Source: Agreia bicolorata
Lineage (GTDB): Bacteria; Actinomycetota; Actinomycetes; Actinomycetales; Microbacteriaceae
DNA: 64,000 nucleotides
Reading direction: 5' to 3'
NCBI RefSeq assembly: GCF_000938265.1
Contig: NZ_JYFC01000004.1
Coordinates: 1 to 64,000 of the forward strand
A model generated the notes under the pieces. That model worked only from the letters and a program-made list of their open reading frames with translations, ran no database searches and was not told the DNA's origin. Position numbers and translations under genes: made by a program. This document shows positions 26,268 through 35,721 of the stretch, one piece after another (position 1 is the stretch's first letter; the number at the start of each line of letters is the position of its first letter).

Positions 26268-27697
26268 CGACAGCCGTGATCGATCTCTGGAAAGAGCCGT
26301 GGTTCGGCTGGGCCTTGGGCGTGGTCATTGCGTTGCCGGTTCTGCTCGTCGTTCTCACCGAGGTCTATGGCGCCCTGCAGAGACGCAACTCTCCAGCCGC
26401 CAAGCCGGTTCGCCTGCTCCGAAACTTCGTCCTTCCCGTGGCGGCCATCTTCGCGCTGCTCACCTTCGCGTCGGAGCAGAGCTTCGATCTGACGTGGGTG
26501 CGCGTCGTCGGCACCGTGCTCGGATTCCTGCTCATCCTGCTCGTTCTCTCCGCCTTCAATGTCGCCATCTTCGGTAACGCGCGCGAGGGCAGCTGGCGCG
26601 AGCGCCTGCCCTCCATCTTCATCACCCTCGCGCGGCTCGCGCTCATTCTCGTGGGTCTCGCCATCCTCTTCTCGTGGGTGTGGGGTGCGGATGTCGGGGG
26701 TCTCTTCGCGGCGCTGGGGGTGACATCCATCGTGATCGGCCTGGCGCTGCAGAACGCGGTGGGGTCGATCATCTCGGGCCTGCTTCTGCTCTTCGAGCAG
26801 CCGTTCAAACTCGGCGACTTTCTCGAGGTCGGGGCCGTTCGGGGCCGGGTCGTCGAGGTCAACTGGCGCTCGGTGCACATCGACACCGGCAACGGTATTC
26901 AGATCATGCCGAACTCCTCGCTCGCCGGTGGTTCGTTCACCAATCTGAGCCAGCCCGTCGATGGCTATATGGCCACCGTGCCGCTGACCTTCACGACCGA
27001 TGATGCGCCGCACGCGGTGGTGAACATGCTCGTCGAGACTGCGTCGGCGCTGCCGCAGCTCGACAGCGGCGCGAGGCCGACGGTGAGCTATGAGGGCAAG
27101 GCCGCATACACAGTGAGTCTTCCGGTGACGAATCCGGCGGCCGAGGGTGAGACCGTCTCGCTCTTTCTGGCATGGCTGTGGTACGCGGCGCGGCGTCACG
27201 ACCTGGGGCTCGACGGCGACACGACCGACCCGGTGAACACCCGAGAGAACGTGGTCGAGGCCCTCGGCTTTGCGGGTTCCGAGCTCGGTCTGCCGCAGGA
27301 GGATCTCGATGGCGTCGTGGATTCCTGTCGGATCGAGCAGTTCGGTGCGGGGGAGCTGCTGCAGAAGGTGGGGGTCGTTCCCGATTGCGTGCGCGTCGTT
27401 TTGAGCGGCGTTCTCGAGCTGTCAGTGCCGTACGAGACGGGCAGGCTGCGCATCGGTGTCGTCGAGCGCGGCGAGTTCATCGGGCAGGCCGCGCTCACAC
27501 GGCAGAAGACAACGACGGTGGTGAGCGCGGGCCGCCCGGTGACCGTGCTGCGTGTGCCCACCTCGGTCGTCGACGAGATGGTGCGCAGGCATCCGTCGCT
27601 CGCTCGCCGGATCGGCCAGACGCTCGACAACCGGCGCGCTCTTGCAGAGGCGGCACTCGTGGCCGCTCAGGCCTCGTCGGGCACGATAGCCATCTGA
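26264..27697 (+). CDS. MscS-family channel with C-terminal cyclic-nucleotide-binding-like domain
   Basis: This 477-residue inner-membrane protein has about four to five helices. The MscS pore helix and beta domain are recognised by ALGVTSIVIGLALQNAVGSIISGLLLLFEQPFKLGDFLEVG and VVEVNWRSVHIDTGNGIQIMPNSSLAGGSFTN (about residues 145-235). Residues about 345-460 resemble a cNMP-binding domain (FGAGELLQKVGVVPDCVRVVLSGVLELSV, RGEFIGQAALTRQKTTTVVSAG). In the phosphate-binding cassette the usual Glu is Gln and the usual Arg seems replaced by Thr. Co-translation with the cyclase (ATGA overlap) suggests the cyclase product gates the channel, as in bacterial cyclic-nucleotide-gated (bCNG) MscS relatives. 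The ligand is uncertain. Confidence 0.83.
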   Translation: MTTAVIDLWKEPWFGWALGVVIALPVLLVVLTEVYGALQRRNSPAAKPVRLLRNFVLPVAAIFALLTFASEQSFDLTWVRVVGTVLGFLLILLVLSAFNVAIFGNAREGSWRERLPSIFITLARLALILVGLAILFSWVWGADVGGLFAALGVTSIVIGLALQNAVGSIISGLLLLFEQPFKLGDFLEVGAVRGRVVEVNWRSVHIDTGNGIQIMPNSSLAGGSFTNLSQPVDGYMATVPLTFTTDDAPHAVVNMLVETASALPQLDSGARPTVSYEGKAAYTVSLPVTNPAAEGETVSLFLAWLWYAARRHDLGLDGDTTDPVNTRENVVEALGFAGSELGLPQEDLDGVVDSCRIEQFGAGELLQKVGVVPDCVRVVLSGVLELSVPYETGRLRIGVVERGEFIGQAALTRQKTTTVVSAGRPVTVLRVPTSVVDEMVRRHPSLARRIGQTLDNRRALAEAALVAAQASSGTIAI

Positions 27698-27751
27698 TGC
27701 TTCGGCTGCCTGCGGAGACTGGCCGACAGGTGTCGGTGATAGTTTCGTGAG

Positions 27752-29116
27752 GTGAAATACGCGAACACGGTCATCGATCTCGTGGGCAACACGCCCCTCG
27801 TCAAACTCAACAGCGTCACCGAGGGCATCCAAGCCACGGTGCTCGCAAAGATCGAGTATCTGAACCCCGGCGGCTCGTCGAAAGACCGCATCGCGACGCG
27901 CATCATCGACGCCGCCGAGCGTGAGGGCAAGTTGAAGCCGGGCGGCACGATCGTCGAGCCCACCTCGGGCAACACCGGCATCGGTCTCGCTCTCGTGGCT
28001 CAGCAGCGCGGCTACCGTTGCGTGTTCGTGCTTCCCGACAAAGTCGGCGAAGACAAGCGCAACGTGCTCACCGCCTACGGCGCAGAGATCGTGGTGACGC
28101 CCACATCGGTCGCGCCGGAAGACCCCAACTCCTATTACTCGGTCTCCGATCGGCTCGCCCGCGAGATTCCCGGAGCGTTCAAGCCGAACCAGTACTCCAA
28201 CCCCAACGGGCCTCTCAGCCACTACGAGACGACCGGCCCCGAGATCTGGGCAGACACCGAGGGCAAGATCACGCACTTCGTGGCCGGCGTGGGAACAGGC
28301 GGAACCATCTCGGGCGTCGGACGCTACCTCAAAGAGGTGTCGGGCGGCGAGGTCACGATCATCGGGGCCGACCCCGAGGGCTCGGTCTACTCTGGCGGAA
28401 CCGGCAGGCCGTATCTGGTCGAGGGCGTGGGAGAGGACTTCTGGCCCGAAGCCTACGATGCCAGCGTGGTCGACGAGATCATCGCCGCGAGCGACGCCGA
28501 GTCGTTCGCGCTCACCCGTCGGCTCGCGCGCGAAGAGGGCCTGCTCGTCGGCGGATCCTCGGGGCTTGCGGTTGCTGCGGCCCTCAAGGCCGCCGCGAAG
28601 CTCGGCCCAGACGATGTCGTCGTTGTGCTCCTCCCAGACGGCGGCCGCGGGTATCTCGGCAAGATCTTCAACGACAAGTGGATGCGCAGCTACGGTTTCG
28701 CAGACGCCACCGACGAGGCCACGGTCGGCGACATCCTGAAATCGAAGACCGGCGGTCTGCCCGCGCTCGTGCACGCACACCCCAGCGACACCGTGCGCGA
28801 CGCCATTCAGATCATGACGAGCTACGGCGTCTCGCAGCTGCCGATGCTCTCGGCCGAGCCGCCCGTGGTGATGGGCGAGGTCACGGGCTCGCTCAACGAG
28901 CAGAGCCTGCTCGAAGAGGTCTTCTCAGGGCGCGCCGAGATGACCGATCACGTCGGGGCCTTCGCCAGCGATCCTCTGCCGCTCATCGGCATCCACGAGT
29001 CTGTCGCCTCGGCGCGACGTTTTCTCGGCAAGGCGGGCGCCCTGCTGGTGACCGACGATGGCAAGCCCGTCGCCGTGATCACCAGGCACGACCTGCTCAC
29101 CTTCCTCAGCGAATAG
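27752..29116 (+). CDS. cbs: Cystathionine beta-synthase
   Basis: This 454-residue PLP enzyme condenses serine and homocysteine to cystathionine. The PLP lysine is in GGSSKDRIA (about residue 44), the phosphate loop is VGTGGTISGVGRY and the substrate loop TSGNTGIGLAL. Residues about 335-450 form a pair of CBS (Bateman) domains (VHAHPSDTVRDAIQIMTSYGVSQLPML; ALLVTDDGKPVAVITRHDLL), which may bind adenosyl ligands. The start is a GTG with TAGTTT exactly 6 nt upstream and no Shine-Dalgarno (leaderless candidate). The next gene, 62 bp on, encodes the second step of reverse transsulfuration. Confidence 0.92.
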   Translation: MKYANTVIDLVGNTPLVKLNSVTEGIQATVLAKIEYLNPGGSSKDRIATRIIDAAEREGKLKPGGTIVEPTSGNTGIGLALVAQQRGYRCVFVLPDKVGEDKRNVLTAYGAEIVVTPTSVAPEDPNSYYSVSDRLAREIPGAFKPNQYSNPNGPLSHYETTGPEIWADTEGKITHFVAGVGTGGTISGVGRYLKEVSGGEVTIIGADPEGSVYSGGTGRPYLVEGVGEDFWPEAYDASVVDEIIAASDAESFALTRRLAREEGLLVGGSSGLAVAAALKAAAKLGPDDVVVVLLPDGGRGYLGKIFNDKWMRSYGFADATDEATVGDILKSKTGGLPALVHAHPSDTVRDAIQIMTSYGVSQLPMLSAEPPVVMGEVTGSLNEQSLLEEVFSGRAEMTDHVGAFASDPLPLIGIHESVASARRFLGKAGALLVTDDGKPVAVITRHDLLTFLSE

Positions 29117-29178
29117 ATTCCTCACCGAGTAGAGCGCTCGGTCGAATAAAACGCACCCGAAGAGACTTGAAAGTAGAC

Positions 29179-30336
29179 ATGCCCCAGAAAAAGCAGCAGT
29201 TCGAGACCGTCGCCGTTCACGCCGGGCAGGAGTTCGACCCGACGACCGGCGCGATCATTCCGCCGATCTACCAGACGTCGACCTTCGTGCAAGACGGCAT
29301 CGGCGGTTTCCGTGGCGGCTACGAGTACGCCCGAGGCGGCAACCCCACCCGCTCGTCGCTCGAGACGCTGGTCGCGGCCCTCGAGGGTGCGAAGCACGGG
29401 CTGTCGTTCTCGTCGGGTCTCGCTGCTGAAGACGCGCTGCTGCGCGCCGTGCTCGAACCCGGCGACCACGTGGTGCTCGGCAACGACGTCTATGGCGGAA
29501 CGCACCGCCTGATCAATCGCATCTTCGGCCGCTGGGGTGTCGAGAACGACACCGTCGAGATGATGAACCTGCAGGCCGTCGCCAAGGCGGTCATCCCGGG
29601 CAAGACAAAGGTGCTCTGGCTCGAGACTCCGTCGAATCCGTTGATGAAGGTCAGCGATGTCGCCGAGCTGGCCGAGATCGGCCATGCCGCCGGCGCCCTG
29701 GTCGTCGTCGACAACACCTTCGCGTCGCCCTACCTCCAGCAGCCGTTGGCGCTCGGCGCCGATGTCGTTGTGCACTCGACCACCAAGTACCTGGGCGGCC
29801 ACTCCGATGTTCTCGGTGGCGCGCTCGTGCTCGACGACGACGAGTTGCACGAGAAGGTGCGCTTTCAGCAGTTCGCGGCCGGCGCGGTGTCTGGCCCGAT
29901 GGATGCCTGGCTCACGGTTCGAGGAATCAAGACTCTCGCCGTGCGCATGGAACGCCACAGCGACAACGCGCAGAAGATCGCGGAGTACCTCGTGGGGCAC
30001 CCTGCTATCGAGACCGTGTTCTATCCGGGGCTCGAATCGCACCCCGGACACGAGCTCGCGAAGAGACAGATGCGTCGCCCGGGTGGAATGCTCTCACTCG
30101 CCTTCAAGGCCGGACCGAAGGCGGCGCGCAAGTTCGCCGAGTCGACCAAGCTGTTCTCGCTCGCCGAGTCGCTGGGAGGCGTCGAGTCGCTCGTGGGCTA
30201 CCCGACCGAGATGACACACGCATCGGTCAAGGGAACGGCGCTCGAGGTTCCCGAGAACCTCATCCGTCTCTCCGTTGGCATCGAGGGCGCAGACGACCTG
30301 CTCGCCGACATCGAACAGGCGCTGCCCAAGAAGTAG
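29179..30336 (+). CDS. Cystathionine gamma-synthase / gamma-lyase
   Basis: This 385-residue Cys/Met-metabolism PLP enzyme has YEYARGGNPTR, SSGLAAEDA (phosphate binding), VVVDNTFASPYLQQPL and the PLP lysine in VVHSTTKYLGGHSDVLGGAL. The C-terminal SLGGVESLVGYPTEMTHAS is typical. Sequence alone does not separate gamma-synthase (metB) from gamma-lyase (mccB/cth). Its place behind cystathionine beta-synthase favours the lyase direction, making cysteine from cystathionine, though annotation as synthase is common. The ATG at 29179 is chosen because homology begins there. Confidence 0.88.
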   Translation: MPQKKQQFETVAVHAGQEFDPTTGAIIPPIYQTSTFVQDGIGGFRGGYEYARGGNPTRSSLETLVAALEGAKHGLSFSSGLAAEDALLRAVLEPGDHVVLGNDVYGGTHRLINRIFGRWGVENDTVEMMNLQAVAKAVIPGKTKVLWLETPSNPLMKVSDVAELAEIGHAAGALVVVDNTFASPYLQQPLALGADVVVHSTTKYLGGHSDVLGGALVLDDDELHEKVRFQQFAAGAVSGPMDAWLTVRGIKTLAVRMERHSDNAQKIAEYLVGHPAIETVFYPGLESHPGHELAKRQMRRPGGMLSLAFKAGPKAARKFAESTKLFSLAESLGGVESLVGYPTEMTHASVKGTALEVPENLIRLSVGIEGADDLLADIEQALPKK

Positions 30337-30428
30337 GGTCGCATAGCCACGGTCACCGTGGCAGTATTTCGCTGCGTTGTGACAATTCTGCCATCGCGCC
30401 AGCCGTGCTCGCGCTGCAGACTGGGCAG

Positions 30429-31730
30429 ATGACCACCTCCGTCGCCCCGGCTCCCGACGTGTCGACTTCGCACGGCAGTGTCGGACTCGCCCAGGGCACG
30501 GCGCTGTATGTCGCGGCCGTGCTGGGAACGGGCATCCTCGTACTGCCCTCCCTCGCGGCGGCGGCCGCTGGTCCGGGCTCGCTCGTCGCGGTCGGAGCGC
30601 TCATCGTGCTGTCCATTCCGCTGGCGGGCACCTTCGCGGCACTTGCGGCACGGCATCCGGATGCCGGCGGCGTGGCAACATTCGTGCGTCTCGCACTCGG
30701 GCCGACGGCCGCCCGCATGGCGGGGTACTGGTTCTTCTTCGGGGTGAGCTTCGGAACCCCGGTCGTGGCGTTGCTCGGCGCAGAGTACGTGGTCGCGGTG
30801 CTGCAGGTGGATCGGTCGTGGAGCTTCGTTCTCGCCCCTTTTCTGCTCGGACTGCCTCTGCTCGTGAACATCGTCGGCCTGCGCTTGTCGGGCAGGGTGC
30901 AGCTCGCGCTGTCCGGTCTTCTCGTGGTCGTCATCGTCGGTGTCGTGGCAACCGCCGCCCCGGCCTCCGACGAGCGGAACTTCGAGCCCTTCCTCCCGCA
31001 CGGGTGGGCGGGTGTCGGCGTCGCCGTCAGCCTCTTCGTCTGGGCGTTCGCCGGCTGGGAGGCCGTGACGCACATCGCCGGCGAGTTCCGCAGACCGCGC
31101 CTGAACATCCCCCTATCGACGGCGGTCGCGATCGTGATCGTCGGGGCCTCCTACCTCGCACTGCAATGGGTCACCGTCGCGGTTCTCGGTGACTCGGCGG
31201 GGTCGAGCACCGTTCCGCTGCTCGATCTCGTCGAGGCAACCGCACCTGCCTGGGGTCGCCCCGTCGTCGCATCCATCGCAGCGGTCGTCGCCCTCGGTGT
31301 GCTGAACGCCTATCTCGGCGCCTTCGCGAAGCTCGGCGCATCTCTCGGCCGCGACGGGGACCTGCCGCGGTGGTTCGCCCAGGGTGCGGATTCCGGCCGT
31401 GTTCCTCGTCGCGCGCTCGCCCTCGTGGCGGGGTTGGCCGCTGTCGACTTCACGCTCATGGTGCTCGCAGACGGCCGCCTCACCCCGTTCATCCTGATCC
31501 ACACGAGCTGCATGGTCGCGGTCTACGCCCTGGGGGTGGTCGCCGCTCTCCGTCTGCTCGAGCGGTTCTCGGTCGGCTGGTGGCTCGCGGCCGTGTCCAC
31601 CGTGCTCGTGGCCGGCCTTCTCGTTCTCGCGGGGCCCAACCTGCTGCCGCCGATCGTTCTCGCCGTCGCCGCCCTGGCGATGACAGCGGCTCGTCGGCCT
31701 CGGGGCCGGCGACATCGCGTCGTGGAGTGA
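30429..31730 (+). CDS. APC-superfamily amino acid permease
   Basis: This 433-residue membrane protein has about 12 transmembrane helices. The first contains GTALYVAAVLGTGILVLPSLAAAAAGPGSL, the unwound-helix GTGI motif of the APC superfamily (YjeH-like group). WAFAGWEAVTHIAGEFRRPRLNIPLS is the conserved sixth-helix region. The ATG at 30429 is preferred over 30405 since conservation begins soon after it. The following gene encodes an alanine-dehydrogenase-like enzyme 22 bp on, so the transported amino acid may be its substrate or product (inference). Confidence 0.82.
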   Translation: MTTSVAPAPDVSTSHGSVGLAQGTALYVAAVLGTGILVLPSLAAAAAGPGSLVAVGALIVLSIPLAGTFAALAARHPDAGGVATFVRLALGPTAARMAGYWFFFGVSFGTPVVALLGAEYVVAVLQVDRSWSFVLAPFLLGLPLLVNIVGLRLSGRVQLALSGLLVVVIVGVVATAAPASDERNFEPFLPHGWAGVGVAVSLFVWAFAGWEAVTHIAGEFRRPRLNIPLSTAVAIVIVGASYLALQWVTVAVLGDSAGSSTVPLLDLVEATAPAWGRPVVASIAAVVALGVLNAYLGAFAKLGASLGRDGDLPRWFAQGADSGRVPRRALALVAGLAAVDFTLMVLADGRLTPFILIHTSCMVAVYALGVVAALRLLERFSVGWWLAAVSTVLVAGLLVLAGPNLLPPIVLAVAALAMTAARRPRGRRHRVVE

Positions 31731-31752
31731 GGCCCGTGCCCTAGGGTCAGGT

Positions 31753-32922
31753 ATGAGCGAAACCACATCCGCGCCCGGCCTGCTGCGCCTCGGCGTGATG
31801 GCCACGTCACGCAAGGCCGACGAAAGGCGCCTTCCTCTTCACCCCGCCCACCTCGAGCGCATCGACGACGATCTGCGGGCGAACATGATCCTGGAGCGCG
31901 GTTACGGCCGGCGGTTCGGCATCCACGACTCCGAGCTCGAGCCGCTGGTCGGGGCCATGGCGACGCGCGACGAGATCATCGAACTCGCCGACGTGGTGCT
32001 GCTGCCCAAGCCCCAAGCATCCGATCTCGAAGACCTGCGCGACGGCCAGGTTCTGTGGGGCTGGCCGCATTGCGTGCAAGACCGGGAGATCACCCAGCTC
32101 GCCATCGACAAACGGCTCACCCTCATCGCGTGGGAGGCCATGAACCACTGGCAGTCCGACGGTGGCTTCGGGCTGCACGTCTTTCACAAGAACAACGAGC
32201 TCGCCGGGTACTGCTCGGTCATCCACTCCCTGCAGCTCTGCGGATCGACCGGCGACTACGGCCGCAGGCTCACGGCCGTGGTGATCGGATTCGGCGCGAC
32301 CGCCCGCGGGGCCGTCACCGCTCTGAATGCCCACGGCATCCACGATGTGCGGGTGCTGACCAACCGAGGGATCGCGGCCGTGGGTTCTCCTATTCCGTCG
32401 GTCGACATCATTCAGTTCGAGCACAACGATGAGGCGCCGTTCGAGAGCACGGTGAACACGGAGGACGGGCCGGTGCTGCTCGCTCCCTTTCTCGCCGAGA
32501 ACGACATCGTGGTCAACTGCACGCTGCAGGATCCGAACGCGCCGCTCACCTATCTGCGCACCGAAGACCTCGGCGCGTTCCGGCCTGGCAGCCTCATCGT
32601 CGACGTGTCGGTCGACGAGGGCATGGGCTTCGAGTGGGCGAGGGCCACGACGTTCGCCGACCCCATGTTCACGGTCGGCGACTCGACCAACTATTACGCG
32701 GTCGACCACAGCCCCTCGCTGCTCTGGAACTCGACGACCTGGGAGATCAGCGAGGCCCTGATGCCCTTCCTACGCACAGTGATGGAGGGCTCGTCGTCGT
32801 GGACGGAGTCGGAGACGATCCGACGCTCGATCGAGATAGAGGGTGGCCTGGTGCGCAACGAGGCGATCCTGGAATTCCAGAAACGTTCAACCGAATACCC
32901 CTATCCGGCGGTGCAGTCATAA
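31753..32922 (+). CDS. Alanine dehydrogenase / N5-(carboxyethyl)ornithine synthase-like enzyme
   Basis: This 389-residue protein belongs to the alanine dehydrogenase/pyridine-nucleotide-transhydrogenase superfamily. The N-terminal catalytic part carries SRKADERRLPLHPAHL, where R and K contact the keto acid, and PKPQASDLEDLRDGQVLWGWPHCVQD. The central Rossmann domain has VVIGFGATARGAVTALNAHG. Canonical alanine dehydrogenase signatures are altered and resemble the carboxyethylornithine synthase branch, so reductive amination or N-carboxyethylation of an amino acid are both possible. TAGGGT lies 5 nt before the ATG and no Shine-Dalgarno is present (leaderless candidate). Confidence 0.75.
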   Translation: MSETTSAPGLLRLGVMATSRKADERRLPLHPAHLERIDDDLRANMILERGYGRRFGIHDSELEPLVGAMATRDEIIELADVVLLPKPQASDLEDLRDGQVLWGWPHCVQDREITQLAIDKRLTLIAWEAMNHWQSDGGFGLHVFHKNNELAGYCSVIHSLQLCGSTGDYGRRLTAVVIGFGATARGAVTALNAHGIHDVRVLTNRGIAAVGSPIPSVDIIQFEHNDEAPFESTVNTEDGPVLLAPFLAENDIVVNCTLQDPNAPLTYLRTEDLGAFRPGSLIVDVSVDEGMGFEWARATTFADPMFTVGDSTNYYAVDHSPSLLWNSTTWEISEALMPFLRTVMEGSSSWTESETIRRSIEIEGGLVRNEAILEFQKRSTEYPYPAVQS

Positions 32923-33036
32923 CCTAGCGTCGACGATGAGACCGGGGTGCGACGCGCGTGGTCCCCCGGGTGGATGTGCTCCTCCCTTCGCCTTTTCTAC
33001 GGTGGAGCTACACCCGCAGTCATCCCGAAAGGCGCC

Positions 33037-33729
33037 ATGGAACAGCTCACCGATGTGCTCGTCGGAGCCGTGTCGTCGCCCTGGGTACTTCTCGTCGTCT
33101 TCGCTGTCTGCATGCTCGACGCGTTCTTCCCTCCCGTTCCCAGTGACATCGTGCTCGTCGCGGCGGTGGCCGTCGCCGTCGGCGGCTCGCCGGCGCTGCT
33201 CGTTCCGCTCGTGCTGGTCGCGGCGGTGGGTGCGATCGTGGGCGACAACATCGTGTTCGAGATCGGCCGACGGGTGGGCACAACGAGATACCGATGGATG
33301 CGCAGCCGCCCGATGCGTGCGGCGATCTCGGGCGCCGCGACGCAACTGCAGGCGCGTCCGGCCAGCCTCATCATCACGGGCCGGTACATTCCCGTGGGCC
33401 GCATCGCCGTGAATCTGACCGCGGGCAGCGTCGGCCTGTCGCGGCGCACCTTCGTGCCGCTCAGCATTGTGGCCGGTGTCTCGTGGTCGCTGTACATGTT
33501 CGTCGTCGCGCTCATCGCCTCGACATGGATTCAAGACAATCCGCTTCTCTCCGCGCTCATCGCCGCGGTCTCGGCCGTGCTTCTCGGACTGCTCGTCGAC
33601 CGCGTGATGTCTCGCGCCGCCCGGCGGGCCGCTCGGCGGGCGGCTGCGAAACCGGATGCGCGGGCGCCCGGGGTGGCCGATCTGCCGGCCGCGCCATCCG
33701 GCGATCTGGCTCTCGGCACCTCGTTGTAG
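33037..33729 (+). CDS. DedA-family membrane protein
   Basis: This 230-residue DedA/SNARE-associated protein has the conserved acidic/proline start DAFFPPVPSDIVLVAAVAVA, G-D-N in AVGAIVGDNIVFEIGRRVG, and ITGRYIPVGRIAVNLTAGSVGLSRRTFV (the F/GR-x-x-PxxR block). There are five to six hydrophobic segments and a basic Ala/Arg-rich tail. Family members are half-transporters linked to lipid carrier (undecaprenyl phosphate or PE) flipping and envelope homeostasis. The ATG at 33037 has GAAAGG at 5 nt; the upstream frame lacks a start signal. Confidence 0.85.
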   Translation: MEQLTDVLVGAVSSPWVLLVVFAVCMLDAFFPPVPSDIVLVAAVAVAVGGSPALLVPLVLVAAVGAIVGDNIVFEIGRRVGTTRYRWMRSRPMRAAISGAATQLQARPASLIITGRYIPVGRIAVNLTAGSVGLSRRTFVPLSIVAGVSWSLYMFVVALIASTWIQDNPLLSALIAAVSAVLLGLLVDRVMSRAARRAARRAAAKPDARAPGVADLPAAPSGDLALGTSL

Positions 33730-33738
33730 CGTGGATGC

Positions 33739-35721
33739 ATGACCGACTCTCGCATCGCTCCGTACGGAACGTGGACCTCACCCATCAGCGCCGAGTCGCT
33801 TGCGAGCTCGGGCCACCCTGTCGGCGGCGGAGCGTACGCGGGCGATGAGGTGTGGTGGCAAGAGCTGAGGCCGACTGAGGGCGGCCGGCTCTCGATTCGT
33901 CGTGCCGGTGCCGACGGTGAGCCGGTCGATGTGCTGCCCGCCCCGTGGAACGCACGCACCCGGGTGCACGAATACGGAGGGGGTGCGTGGACCGTGGCAG
34001 GCCTCGCCGACGGCCCGCCGGTTCTCGTCTTCGCGAACTTCGACGATCAGCGGGTGTACCGGCTCGACGTCGACACGGTCGACGCCGTTCCCAGCCCTCT
34101 GACGCCCGACGGCCTGGCAATGCGATTCGCGGAGCTCCAGCAGCACGGTGCCGAGATCATCGCGGTCCGTGAGACGCACACGGGCTCCGAGCTCACCCGC
34201 GACATCGTGGCTATTCCGCTCGACGGCAGCGCGGCGAGCGACGCGGGGCGCATCCGGTCTATCGTCTCGGGGTCGCACTTTCTTGCGTCGCCGCGCATCT
34301 CGCCCGACGGAACGAAGATCGCGTGGATCGCCTGGGAGCACCCGCAGATGCCGTGGGACGGCACGGAGCTGAGGGTCGGCAGTCTCGACGAGGCAGGGCA
34401 GGTGCGCGAGTGGCGCACCCTGGCCGGCAGCACCACCGAAACGGTTCTGCAGCCCGAGTGGCGAGGCGATGACGCCCTCTTCGTCATCAGCGACCGCACC
34501 GGCTGGTGGAACCTCTATCTCGCCGAGTTCAACAGCGCCTTCGCGTCGAGCGGCACCGAGCCGGTCGAGCTTCGCCCTCTGTATGCGGCGTCGTTCGATT
34601 TCGGCGGTGCACTGTGGATGCTGGGCACCACGTGGTACACGGTGCTCGACGCCGACAGACTGCTGACGGTGCGCACCTTCGGCACCGATCAGGCCGCGAT
34701 CCTCGACGTGCAGACGGGCGAGCTCACCGAGCTGCCTCTCGAGATCGACTCCGTCTCCTTCGGCGCTCGTCGTGGCGATCGCATCCTGGTCACGGGCGGC
34801 AGCGCGGTTCTGGCGTCGGGGCTTCGAGAACTCGACCTGCAGACCCGCGCGCTCACCGACATCCGGTTGTCTGTTGACGATCTGCCCGACCGGCAGTATC
34901 TGCCGACGGCCGTCGCCCGCACCTTCGGAACCCACGAGAGGCCGGTGCACACCTTCGTGTACGAGCCGGCGAACCCCGACTTCACGGCACCCGATGGCGA
35001 GCGTCCTCCGTTCGTGGCCTTCGTGCACGGGGGACCGACGAGTCGCACGGTGCCAGCGCTGAACCCGGCGATCGCCTACTTCACGTCGCGGGGAATCGGC
35101 GTCGTCGACATCAACTACGGAGGCTCCACCGGCTATGGCCGTGAGTACCGCGATCGCTTGCGCGGGCAGTGGGGCGTCGTCGATGTCGACGACACGGTTG
35201 CCGCTGTGCGCGGGCTTGCAGAGGCCGGCATCGCCGACGGCGACCGGCTGGCGATCCGCGGTGGCTCGGCCGGCGGGTGGACTGTGCTGGCCTCGCTGAC
35301 ACAGTCCGACGTCTTCGCCTGCGGTGCCTCCTACTTCGGGGTCGCCGAACTCACCCTGTTCGCCGCAGAGACGCACGACTTCGAGTCACGCTACCTCGAC
35401 GGGCTCGTCGGTCCGCTGCCCGAGGCCGCAGCCCTCTACGAGCAGCGGGCGCCGCTGAACAACGTCGACGGGCTGTCGTGCCCCGTGCTGCTTCTGCAGG
35501 GGCTCGACGACAAGGTGGTTCCGCCCTCGCAGGCCGAGCGTTTCAGAGACGCGCTCGAGGCGAAGGGCCTGAGATATGCGTATCTCGCCTACGAGGGTGA
35601 GTCGCACGGCTTCAGGCGCGCATCCACGATCATCTCGGCCACCGAGGCCGAGCTGTCGTTCTACGGGCAGGTCATGGGCTTTGTTCCGGTCGACGTTCCG
35701 GTGCTCGAGATGAAGGGCTGA
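33739..35721 (+). CDS. S9 family prolyl oligopeptidase-like serine peptidase
   Basis: This 660-residue cytoplasmic enzyme has an N-terminal beta-propeller (residues 1-400, blades such as SPRISPDGTKIAWIAWEHPQMPWDGTELRVG) and a C-terminal alpha/beta-hydrolase domain. The catalytic triad is readable: Ser in RGGSAGGWTVL, Asp in LQGLDDKVVPPSQAE and His in GESHGFRRA. FVAFVHGGPTSRTVPALNPAIAYFTSRGIGVVDINYGGSTGYGREYRDRL is the typical acylaminoacyl-peptidase/dipeptidyl aminopeptidase segment. TAGCGT sits 6 nt before the ATG without a Shine-Dalgarno (leaderless candidate). Confidence 0.9.
   Translation: MTDSRIAPYGTWTSPISAESLASSGHPVGGGAYAGDEVWWQELRPTEGGRLSIRRAGADGEPVDVLPAPWNARTRVHEYGGGAWTVAGLADGPPVLVFANFDDQRVYRLDVDTVDAVPSPLTPDGLAMRFAELQQHGAEIIAVRETHTGSELTRDIVAIPLDGSAASDAGRIRSIVSGSHFLASPRISPDGTKIAWIAWEHPQMPWDGTELRVGSLDEAGQVREWRTLAGSTTETVLQPEWRGDDALFVISDRTGWWNLYLAEFNSAFASSGTEPVELRPLYAASFDFGGALWMLGTTWYTVLDADRLLTVRTFGTDQAAILDVQTGELTELPLEIDSVSFGARRGDRILVTGGSAVLASGLRELDLQTRALTDIRLSVDDLPDRQYLPTAVARTFGTHERPVHTFVYEPANPDFTAPDGERPPFVAFVHGGPTSRTVPALNPAIAYFTSRGIGVVDINYGGSTGYGREYRDRLRGQWGVVDVDDTVAAVRGLAEAGIADGDRLAIRGGSAGGWTVLASLTQSDVFACGASYFGVAELTLFAAETHDFESRYLDGLVGPLPEAAALYEQRAPLNNVDGLSCPVLLLQGLDDKVVPPSQAERFRDALEAKGLRYAYLAYEGESHGFRRASTIISATEAELSFYGQVMGFVPVDVPVLEMKG

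Noticed and set aside
28018-29178. A 772-codon open frame starting inside cbs and joining the gamma-synthase
   Set aside because: The part before 29179 is an Arg-rich out-of-frame shadow of cbs. Homology to PLP enzymes begins only at the ATG 29179.
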